Assembly (NCBI GenBank): GCA_016192425.1
Contig: JACPUE010000013.1
Span: 1 to 36,147 of the forward strand
Length of the DNA stretch: 36,147 nucleotides
DNA from: Burkholderiales bacterium
GTDB lineage: Bacteria > Pseudomonadota > Gammaproteobacteria > Burkholderiales > Burkholderiaceae_C
Reading direction: 5' to 3'
Positions 13,819 to 20,634 of this stretch are shown here, piece by piece. Under the pieces are notes generated by a model that did not search any database, was not told the origin of the DNA, and worked only from the letters and a program-made list of their open reading frames with translations. The position numbers and the translations under genes were made by a program. Every line of letters starts with the position of its first letter. The stretch's first letter is position 1.

Positions 13819-15375
13819 GTGACCATCGAAACCCTGGCCGTGCTGGCCGCTGCCCTGCTGGTTTTGGCCGCATTGGGCCTGGGCGGGTTCTGGGGAGCGG
13901 CACGCGCGCGGCGCGAGGCCCAGGCGCAGCAGGAACAGGCTGTGGCTCAGGCCCGCGCCCAGGCGCTGGTGGAAGCCCAGGCCACGGCCAACACCCAGAT
14001 CGCCACGGCGCAGGAGCGTGTGCGCGGGCTGGAGGCCGAGCGTGCCGGTTTGTTAGCCGAACTGCAGCATCTGCGCACCCAGGCTGAAAGCTGGCGTGAG
14101 GCGCTGGACGCCGCGCGCGACGAGCGCGCCCAGCTCGCCGAGCGCGCCGCCCGTGTGCCGGGGCTTGAAGCGCAGTGCCACGAGCAGGCCGCGCTCACGC
14201 AGGCCGCGCGCCAGCAGGCGGCGGACCTGCAAAGCCAGCTCGCCGCCCAGGCCATGCAGCTCGACGCCGAACGCCGCGCCGCGCAGGAAAAGCTCCTGCT
14301 CCTGAATGAGGCGCGCGAGGCGCTCACGCACCAGTTCAAGAGCCTGGCCAACGACATCCTCGAAGAAAAAGGCAAGCGCTTTGCCGAGCAGAACCAGCAG
14401 AGCCTGGGCCAGTTGCTCGACCCGCTGCGCATGCGGCTGCAGGAGTTCCAGGGCAAGGTCGAGCAGTTCTATGACGCCGAGGGCAAGCAGCGCTCGGCCC
14501 TGAGCCAGCAGGTGCACCAGCTCATGGGGCTGAACCAGGCGCTGAGCGAGGAGGCGCGCAGCCTGACGCAGGCGCTCAAAGGCTCGACCAAGGCCCAGGG
14601 CAACTGGGGTGAGCTGATCCTGGAGCGCGTGCTTGAACTCGCCGGCCTGCGCCGGGGCGTGGAATACGATGTGCAGGAAAACCACCAGCGCGACGACGGC
14701 ACCCGTGCCCAGCCCGACGTGGTGATCCACCTGCCCGAGAACCGGCACCTGGTGGTGGATGCCAAGGTCTCACTGCTGGCCTACGAGGAATACGCCAGTG
14801 CCGACGATGACCTGCAACGCGCAGCGGCGCAGCGCCGCCACCTGGAATCGGTGCGCCAGCACATCAAGGGCCTGGCCGAGCGCAACTACCAGCAACTGCA
14901 CGGCTTGCAGTCGCTTGATTTCGTGCTCATGTTCGTGCCTATCGAACCTGCGTTCATGCTTGCCGTCACGTCCGACAGCCAGCTCTACAGCGACGCCTGG
15001 AACAAGAACGTGCTGCTCGTGAGCCCATCCACGCTGCTGTTCGTAGTGCGCACCGTGGCCCACCTTTGGCGCCAGGAGGCGCAGAGCCGCAACGCGCAGG
15101 AAATTGCCCAGCGCGGCGCCGAGCTTTACGACCGCCTCGTGGGCTTTGTCGAAGACCTGGAGCGGGTGGGCAAGAACCTCACCCAGGCACAGGACGCCTA
15201 CACCAACGCCCACAAAAAACTGAGCCAGAACCGCGGCAACGTGATCCGCCAGGCCGAGATGCTGCGCGAACTGGGGGTCAAACCGACCAAGGCCTTGCCG
15301 GCGGCCTTGGTGGAGAGCGCCAAAGAGCAGGCAGAAATGCCCTTGTCCGTGCGCAGTGACACGGAAAGCGGGTAA
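13819..15375 (+). CDS. rmuC: DNA recombination protein RmuC
   Basis: A 518-residue RmuC family protein: a membrane anchor (about 5-27), a long Ala/Gln/Glu-rich coiled coil (about 30-190), and the RmuC domain (about 200-490) with GNWGELILERVLELAGLRRG, QPDVVIHLPENRHLVVDAKVSL and FVLMFVPIEPAFMLAV. The VVDAKVS stretch fits the nuclease-like fold proposed for the family, which limits DNA inversions at repeats. Translation starts at GTG 13819, and no Shine-Dalgarno is visible; the leader immediately before it is the tail of a hairpin repeat. Confidence 0.92.
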   Translation: MTIETLAVLAAALLVLAALGLGGFWGAARARREAQAQQEQAVAQARAQALVEAQATANTQIATAQERVRGLEAERAGLLAELQHLRTQAESWREALDAARDERAQLAERAARVPGLEAQCHEQAALTQAARQQAADLQSQLAAQAMQLDAERRAAQEKLLLLNEAREALTHQFKSLANDILEEKGKRFAEQNQQSLGQLLDPLRMRLQEFQGKVEQFYDAEGKQRSALSQQVHQLMGLNQALSEEARSLTQALKGSTKAQGNWGELILERVLELAGLRRGVEYDVQENHQRDDGTRAQPDVVIHLPENRHLVVDAKVSLLAYEEYASADDDLQRAAAQRRHLESVRQHIKGLAERNYQQLHGLQSLDFVLMFVPIEPAFMLAVTSDSQLYSDAWNKNVLLVSPSTLLFVVRTVAHLWRQEAQSRNAQEIAQRGAELYDRLVGFVEDLERVGKNLTQAQDAYTNAHKKLSQNRGNVIRQAEMLRELGVKPTKALPAALVESAKEQAEMPLSVRSDTESG

Positions 15376-15460
15376 ACCCGTTGCGCAACGCGGCGTGAGA
15401 GTTTTGCACGATGGGGCCCAATCGGTGTAGATTGGCGATGTCCTTGCGAAAGGGGAACGC

Positions 15461-16807
15461 ATGAGGCAAACCATGTGGGAAAACCGCCTGCCGCGCGGGT
15501 TGCGTGCCGCAGTGCTGGGGGGGCTGGGGCTGACGGCAGCAGGTCTTGCGCTGGCCGATGTGCTGTCCGGCCAAGTCCGTGCCTTGCAACAGCAGGGTGC
15601 AGCACAAGAGGCCTTCGCGCTGTTCGATGCGCAAGAGGCGGAACACGCAGGTGATCCGGCATTTGACCAGGCTCTGGCCGTTGCGGCGGAAGCCGCAGGG
15701 CTCTACACCCGTGCGCTGCTGGCATGGGAGCGTGTGTTGCAGGTTCAGCCCAACAACCGGTCGGCACAGGACGCGCAGGCGCGGCTGCTGCAAAGCCTGG
15801 GCGATGTGCATGGCCTGCAGGCTTTGCCCGAGGCGGTACGCCAACGCAGCATGGCCGTGGATGCAGCACGCAGCATCGACCAGCACCTTTACTCCTACGA
15901 CCGTCCAGGCCATGGCGGGCGTTCTTCCTGGCATGGCAGCATCGATTTGGGGCTGGGGCACGATTCCAACATCAACGCCGGGCTTGATCGCGGTGTGGGC
16001 GCGACGCAAATTCCTGGCGTTCCGGCATGGACCGTGGATCCGGGCGCCTGGGAGCGCTTTTCTGCCTATGCGGCCCTGGGGCTGACCTTGCGTGGCCGCT
16101 ATCACTTGACACCGCAATGGTCTGTGGTCGGCGGCGGGTACCTGGCAACACGCCACCACAGCACTTCGGCCCAGTCCCTGGAGCCCAGCGAGGCCGATGG
16201 CCATCTGGGTGTGGCCTGGCGCTCCAACCGGCACGAATGGATGCTGACCGCACGCGGCGTGCACGAGGCGCGTGATGGCCACCAGGTGCGCGGCAGCGCA
16301 GGCTTGCAGGGGGAATGGATCTACCGCATGGATGGCCTGCACCAGTGGGGCGTGTTTGTGCAATCGCTCGACATGCGCTACCCCGGCCAGCGCCTGCGCG
16401 ATGTGCGCCGCACCGTGGGCGGCCTGAGCCATGCATTGGTATTGCGCAACGGCAGCATCGTGTATCTGGGAGTGCACGCGGGCGAAGAATCACCGCGCCG
16501 CGATGGTGTGGATGATCTGGGTCACCGGCTGGTGGGAGCGCGGCTGGGGGGGCAGTGGATGCTGAACCCGCATTGGGCGGTGTTTGCCAGTGTGGATGCC
16601 GAGCGGCGGCGTTTTGGGGCCGTAGATCCGTTCTTCACCCTTCTGCGTAAAGATGTGCAATGGCGGCTGGCTCTGGGGCTGTCGTGGGTGCCGGCACCGG
16701 GCTGGCGCGTCACGCCCCAGGTGGAGTGGACTGACGTGGACTCCACCGTGCCCATCTTCACCTACCAGCGCAGGCAAGTTTCCATCTCCTTGCGCCGGGA
16801 GTTCTGA
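15461..16807 (+). CDS. SLAM-like outer-membrane protein: TPR domain plus beta-barrel
   Basis: A 448-residue exported protein. The order is a signal peptide (about 1-32, LALA-DVLSG), helical TPR-like repeats (about 33-130, with AAGLYTRALLAWERVLQVQP), then a beta-barrel of about 300 residues that begins GHDSNINAG and ends with the C-terminal phenylalanine (SISLRREF) typical of proteins inserted by BAM. This is the architecture of surface lipoprotein assembly modifiers (SLAM, DUF560), which move cargo across the outer membrane. An AGGGG ribosome site precedes the ATG. The FecR-domain gene follows after 42 bases with its own GGAG, so they probably form an operon. The family assignment rests on architecture and the DSNIN motif; another barrel-only function is possible. 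Confidence 0.72.
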   Translation: MRQTMWENRLPRGLRAAVLGGLGLTAAGLALADVLSGQVRALQQQGAAQEAFALFDAQEAEHAGDPAFDQALAVAAEAAGLYTRALLAWERVLQVQPNNRSAQDAQARLLQSLGDVHGLQALPEAVRQRSMAVDAARSIDQHLYSYDRPGHGGRSSWHGSIDLGLGHDSNINAGLDRGVGATQIPGVPAWTVDPGAWERFSAYAALGLTLRGRYHLTPQWSVVGGGYLATRHHSTSAQSLEPSEADGHLGVAWRSNRHEWMLTARGVHEARDGHQVRGSAGLQGEWIYRMDGLHQWGVFVQSLDMRYPGQRLRDVRRTVGGLSHALVLRNGSIVYLGVHAGEESPRRDGVDDLGHRLVGARLGGQWMLNPHWAVFASVDAERRRFGAVDPFFTLLRKDVQWRLALGLSWVPAPGWRVTPQVEWTDVDSTVPIFTYQRRQVSISLRREF

Positions 16808-16849
16808 CCGGATGCGGGCACAGCATTCCACCCTGACGGGAGAAACGAC

Positions 16850-17821
16850 ATGAGCGCCGATGATCGACTGATACCCCGGGCCTTTGCTGCCTTGACGCTG
16901 GGCGCTGGGCTGGGCCTGTGGGGAACCAGCGCCCTGGCCGCAGCGGCTGGGCAGGTGCAGTTTGTGGCGGGACAGGTGCAGCTCGATCGCGGCGGCCATT
17001 CCCAGGGCGTAGTCAAGGGTACAGGGGTCGAGGAGGGTGATGTGCTGCGCAGCGGGCCCACCGGGCAGGCGCAAATCCGCTTCACCGATGGCGGCATCAT
17101 GGCGCTGTACCCCCAATCGCAAATATCCATCAGCACTTACAGCGATAGCGCACAAGCGGGCGGCAGCGAAGATCGCTTTGCTGTGCGATTTGTGCAAGGT
17201 GCCTTGCGAGCGGTGACCGGCAAGATCGGTCAGCGCAACCCGCAGCACTACCGTGTGATTACGCCGACTGCGGTGGTGGGGATTCGCGGCACCGCCTTCA
17301 AGGTGTTCATGAATGGTGAGGGTGAAGTGGAGGTCTCGGGTGAGCACAACACCATCGAGGTGTGCACCGAGGCGGGGTGCGTGGAAGTCAAACCGCGTGA
17401 GGCGGTGCGGGTTCCTTCTGCACAGCAGTTGCCGGTGTACACCCATACCCGTGCGTTATTGCCCTTGCCGCTGCAGCGGGAGTCTTTGCAAGCGGGGGAG
17501 CAAGTGCTTCCCGATGGCGGCTATGGTGCAGTGCTGCTGGAAACCAGTTCACCACCTGCTACGCCGCAGCAGCCGAACCCAACGGTGCCGCGTGATCCTG
17601 AAATTCCCTCCGATCCTGGTGGCGGTAGGCAACCGACGAATCCCACCACGCCGGGTGCTCCTGTGGTGCCGACCAATCCGGGTGGAGGGAGGCAACCCGG
17701 AGCTCCCACTACGCCAATTGCGCCAACCACGCCAATTGTGCCTATCCGCCCGATCCGTCCCCTTATACCCTTCATTCCCTTCGCACCAATCGTGACTAGC
17801 CCGGCAACACCCATTCGCTGA
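16850..17821 (+). CDS. Exported FecR-domain protein with proline-rich tail, probable partner of the SLAM-like barrel
   Basis: A 323-residue protein with a type I signal peptide (about 1-30, SALA-AAAG; no lipobox). A FecR domain covers about 34-190 and includes the hallmark ITPTAVVGIRGTAF (137-150). Beyond it C172 and C177 (VCTEAGC) could form a disulfide. The tail (about 233-323) is low in complexity: two PGGGRQP units, then TTPI/PIRP/PFIPF runs. Classical FecR proteins are membrane anti-sigma regulators with a cytoplasmic N-terminal part; this one has none, and no sigma factor or TonB receptor gene is near. It is therefore an exported adaptation of the fold, perhaps a surface or secreted substrate of the neighbouring barrel. 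Its stop lies one base from the stop of the convergent LOG gene. Confidence 0.75.
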   Translation: MSADDRLIPRAFAALTLGAGLGLWGTSALAAAAGQVQFVAGQVQLDRGGHSQGVVKGTGVEEGDVLRSGPTGQAQIRFTDGGIMALYPQSQISISTYSDSAQAGGSEDRFAVRFVQGALRAVTGKIGQRNPQHYRVITPTAVVGIRGTAFKVFMNGEGEVEVSGEHNTIEVCTEAGCVEVKPREAVRVPSAQQLPVYTHTRALLPLPLQRESLQAGEQVLPDGGYGAVLLETSSPPATPQQPNPTVPRDPEIPSDPGGGRQPTNPTTPGAPVVPTNPGGGRQPGAPTTPIAPTTPIVPIRPIRPLIPFIPFAPIVTSPATPIR

Positions 17822-17822
17822 A

Positions 17823-18686
17823 TCAGAGCTGGTAAAACTCCCGAATCCGATCCCAGGCCTCTTGTGGGTCGTCGGTGCGGTGGAACAGGCGCAGGTCTTC
17901 GGCAGAAATGGTGCCTTGTTCCACCAGGAAATCAAAATCGATCAACCGTGTCCAGAAATCGGTGCCAAACAGAATGACCGGCACCGGCTTGGTCTTGCCT
18001 GTTTGCACAAGGGTGAGCACTTCGAACAGTTCGTCCAGCGTGCCAAAGCCACCTGGAAACGCCACCAGCGCCTTGGCGCGCATCATGAAGTGCATTTTGC
18101 GCAGTGCGAAGTAGTGGAACTTGTAGCTCAGCGTGGGGGTGATGAAGCGGTTGCCGCTTTGCTCGCGCGGCAGGGTGATGTTCAGGCCGATGTTGGGTGC
18201 GCCTTCATCGTGCGCGCCACGGTTGGCCGCCTCCATGATGCCGGGGCCGCCGCCGGTGCAGATGTGGATGCGGTTGGCAGGATCCTGGGCGTTGCTGTAG
18301 CGTGCCACCAGGCGGGCAAACTGGCGTGCATGGTCGTAGTAGCGGGCGTTGCGCACGGTGCGTTCGGCCAGGCGTACGTTCTCTGCGTCGCCGCTGGCCT
18401 GGGCGGCGGCCAGGGCTGCGGTGGCATCCTCCAGGGGCAGAAAGCGTGCACTGCCATAGACGACGATGGTGTTTTCAATGCCCTGGGCGCTCTGGCCCAG
18501 GTCGGGCTTGAGCAGTTCCAGCTGGAAGCGGATGCCGCGTGTCTCGCGCCGAAACAGAAACTCCGGGTCGGCAAAGGCCATGCGGTTGGAATCGGCCAGC
18601 AAGGGGTTGCCGTTGTTGGCGTGGGCGTGCAGCTCTTCCCAGGCATCGGCCAGGCGGCGTTCATTGAGTTGGGTAGTGGCTTCCAT
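17823..18686 (-). CDS. LOG-family protein (cytokinin riboside monophosphate phosphoribohydrolase-like)
   Basis: A 287-residue protein of the LOG/TIGR00730 Rossmann group. It shows TGGGPGIMEAANRGA and PGGFGTLDELFEVLTLVQTG, the two motifs (GGGxGxM and PGGxGTxxE) that bind and cleave nucleoside monophosphates. It is longer than minimal LOG proteins (about 190 residues) because of an N-terminal helical extension, as in other beta-proteobacterial members. True bacterial function may be nucleotide salvage or PpnN-like AMP/GMP cleavage rather than hormone production. The ATG at 18686 was chosen because the 58 codons upstream are low-complexity and overlap a hairpin repeat; the ribosome site is weak. 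Confidence 0.85.
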   Translation of the reverse strand: MEATTQLNERRLADAWEELHAHANNGNPLLADSNRMAFADPEFLFRRETRGIRFQLELLKPDLGQSAQGIENTIVVYGSARFLPLEDATAALAAAQASGDAENVRLAERTVRNARYYDHARQFARLVARYSNAQDPANRIHICTGGGPGIMEAANRGAHDEGAPNIGLNITLPREQSGNRFITPTLSYKFHYFALRKMHFMMRAKALVAFPGGFGTLDELFEVLTLVQTGKTKPVPVILFGTDFWTRLIDFDFLVEQGTISAEDLRLFHRTDDPQEAWDRIREFYQL

Positions 18687-18785
18687 GGTGGGACTCTGTG
18701 TTTCCTGTGGGGCTGCAAATGGGGCGGTCTTGCGGCACTGCGGTCTGGTTGTTGGTGGTTCTGGCATTCTAGGCAAAAAATGCCG

Positions 18786-18834
18786 TGCAACGCTTTTCCA
18801 AAGCGCGCGAAGTGCTATTAAAGATATAGCAAAT
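18786..18834 (+). repeat. Hairpin-repeat element, copy B (between LOG and P450 genes)
   Basis: CGCTTTTCCAAAGCG (18791-18805) forms a 6-bp stem with a 3-base loop. It is followed by GTGCTATTAAAGATATAGCAA (about 18813-18833), closely matching the tail of copies C and D. It lies in the 273-base gap between the divergent LOG and P450 genes. Apart from this element I see nothing definite in the gap. Confidence 0.6.
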
Positions 18835-18959
18835 AGTGGCGGATGCCTTGCTCTGCCCAATCCCTCACTGGATTGCAGGGGCAGTGAGCGGCAGCCATGT
18901 GAATTGGGTCATACTTTGTCACTGAATGTATGTGCCCCAATGCAGCCCCCACCCGCACC

Positions 18960-20117
18960 ATGACCGCAAGCCTCCCCCCCGATTGGAACCCCCGCAGCGA
19001 CGCCGTCCAGCAAGACCAGATCGCCGCCTACGACCACCTGCGCGACCAGCACGGCGCGGCCTACAGCGAGATGCTGCACTGGTCCGTGCTGGGCCATGCC
19101 GATGTGCTGCGCATCCTGCAAGACCATGAGCGTTTCAGCAGCGTGGTGTCGCGCCATGTGGCGGTGCCCAATGGCATGGATCCACCAGAGCACACGGTAT
19201 ACCGCACGCTGATCGAACCCTACTTCACGCAGGAGCGGGTGGGCGCCTTTCGCCCCACATGCGAGCGCATTGCGGCAGAGCTGTTGCAGGCGCTGCGCGG
19301 GCAGCAGGAGGTCGATGTGGTGGCCGCCTATGCGCTGCCGTTTGCGGTGCGCATCCAGTGCGCGTTTCTGGGCTGGCCGATGGATCTGGAGTCCGAGCTG
19401 ACCGACTGGACTGCGCGCAGCCATGAGGCCACGCTGGCGCAGGATCGGCCCGCGCTCGATGCGCTGGCGGCGCAGTTCGAGGGCATTGTGGCGCGCATGC
19501 TGGACGAGCGCCGCGCCAGCGGCGCCGGGCCACAGCAGGACGTGACGGCCTCGCTCATGCACGCCACGGTGCAGGGCCAGCCTCTGGGGGCCGATGCCAT
19601 TGCCAGCATCCTGCGCAACTGGACGGTGGGCGAGATCGGCACCATCGCCGCTGCCGTGGGCATCCTGGCCCAGTGGCTGGCCCAGCATGCAGACCTGCAG
19701 GCTACCCTGCGCGCCGAGCCCGCCCGGCAGCCCGAGGCCATCGACGAAATCCTGCGCCTGCACGGCCCGCTGGTGACCAACCGGCGTGTGGCCACCTGCC
19801 CGGTGGAGGTGGCGGGGCGGCAGATTCCGGCTGGCGGGCGCATCACCCTGCACTGGACATCGGCCAACCGTGATCCGCGCGTTTTCGAAGCGCCTGGCGA
19901 ATTCCGCTGGGGCCGCAACCCGCAAGACAACCTGCTGTACGGCGCAGGCATCCACGTGTGCCCCGGCGCGCCGCTCTCGCGCATGGAGCTGGGTGTCGCG
20001 CTGCGCGCCTTGCTGGCGGCGGTGTCTCAACTGGCCCCGGCAGCGCAGGCGCCAGAGCCTGCGCATTACCCGGCCATTGGCTTTGCCCGCCTGCCGCTGC
20101 AACTGCGCTGGGCTTGA
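18960..20117 (+). CDS. Cytochrome P450 (soluble, bacterial class)
   Basis: A P450 of 386 residues. The haem-thiolate loop YGAGIHVCPGAPLSRMEL holds C334, the ExxR helix is E263-I-L-R266, and a meander with PRVFEAPGEFRWGRN precedes the haem loop. The I-helix reads NWTVGEIGTIAAAVG: the threonine is kept, but the residue just before it, normally Asp or Glu, is Gly, with a Glu three positions before the threonine. Thus the usual acid-alcohol proton relay is altered. No ferredoxin or reductase gene is adjacent, so electron donors must come from elsewhere. The start is uncertain: ATG at 18930 and 18960 are both in frame and neither has a clear ribosome site. Substrate unknown. Confidence 0.88.
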   Translation: MTASLPPDWNPRSDAVQQDQIAAYDHLRDQHGAAYSEMLHWSVLGHADVLRILQDHERFSSVVSRHVAVPNGMDPPEHTVYRTLIEPYFTQERVGAFRPTCERIAAELLQALRGQQEVDVVAAYALPFAVRIQCAFLGWPMDLESELTDWTARSHEATLAQDRPALDALAAQFEGIVARMLDERRASGAGPQQDVTASLMHATVQGQPLGADAIASILRNWTVGEIGTIAAAVGILAQWLAQHADLQATLRAEPARQPEAIDEILRLHGPLVTNRRVATCPVEVAGRQIPAGGRITLHWTSANRDPRVFEAPGEFRWGRNPQDNLLYGAGIHVCPGAPLSRMELGVALRALLAAVSQLAPAAQAPEPAHYPAIGFARLPLQLRWA

Positions 20118-20139
20118 GCGCCGCAGGGTCTTCAGCAGA

Positions 20140-20529
20140 TCAACGACTCGCCGCCGACAGCGCCCACGCAGCGCTGTGCAGGCCCAGCACCGTCATCAGC
20201 AGCGAACCCGCCAGGTGCAGGCTCACCGTGGTGCAGGCCAGCAGGTAGCGCTGCTGCTGCAGCATGCCCACCACCTCGGCCGAGAAGCTGGAGAACGTGG
20301 TCAGCGCCCCCAGAAAGCCCGTGACCAGCGCCAGGCGCCAGGCCGGGTCCAGGTGCGGCAGGGCCTGGAACACCGCCACGCACACGCCAATGAGGTAGCC
20401 GCCCACCAGATTGGCCGCCAGCGTGCCCCAGGGCAGCAGGCTGCCCGGCGTGGACAACCACAGCCCCAGGCGCCAGCGCGCTAAGGCTCCCAGGCTGGCG
20501 CCAATGCAGATGGACAGAACGTTCAGCAT
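20140..20529 (-). CDS. crcB: Fluoride ion channel CrcB/Fluc
   Basis: A 129-residue membrane protein with four hydrophobic helices and the Fluc motifs GASLGALARW, GTLAANLVGGYLIG and GFLGALTTFSSFSAEV. It works as an antiparallel dimer that exports fluoride. I give the ATG at 20529, the usual family start (MLNVLSICIGASLGAL). An ATG 15 codons upstream (20574) has a better GGAGG, but that sequence belongs to a hairpin repeat. No fluoride-riboswitch core was recognised upstream. The gene converges on the P450 and diverges from the oxoprolinase gene. Confidence 0.9.
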   Translation of the reverse strand: MLNVLSICIGASLGALARWRLGLWLSTPGSLLPWGTLAANLVGGYLIGVCVAVFQALPHLDPAWRLALVTGFLGALTTFSSFSAEVVGMLQQQRYLLACTTVSLHLAGSLLMTVLGLHSAAWALSAASR

Positions 20530-20579
20530 GGCGCTATTGTCCACGGCGGCGCACGGCACTTTCTGCTTTTGCATGAAAA

Positions 20580-20634
20580 TAGCCTCCAGCGCCCATTTGG
20601 TGTGCGTAAGAAGCTACAAAAAATATAGCAAACA
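20580..20634 (+). repeat. Hairpin-repeat element, copy C (directly before the oxoprolinase gene)
   Basis: A full-length copy of about 55 bases: left arm TAGCCTCCAGCGC (20580-20592), right arm GCGTAAGAAGCTA (20604-20616), then CAAAAAATATAGCAAACA up to the base before the oxoprolinase ATG. The arms pair in about 9 of 13 positions. The element supplies the whole visible leader of that gene. Confidence 0.65.

Noticed and set aside
17600-17800. Tandem repeat that might be CRISPR-like or a separate element
   Set aside because: Repeats are short, coding and in frame with the proline-rich tail of the FecR protein; no spacer pattern.
16850-17821. Anti-sigma factor of an iron-signalling system
   Set aside because: No cytoplasmic anti-sigma part, no sigma factor or TonB receptor nearby; the FecR domain follows directly after a cleavable signal peptide.
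20530-20634. Fluoride riboswitch before crcB
   Set aside because: None of the conserved riboswitch core was recognisable; the space is filled by a hairpin repeat.
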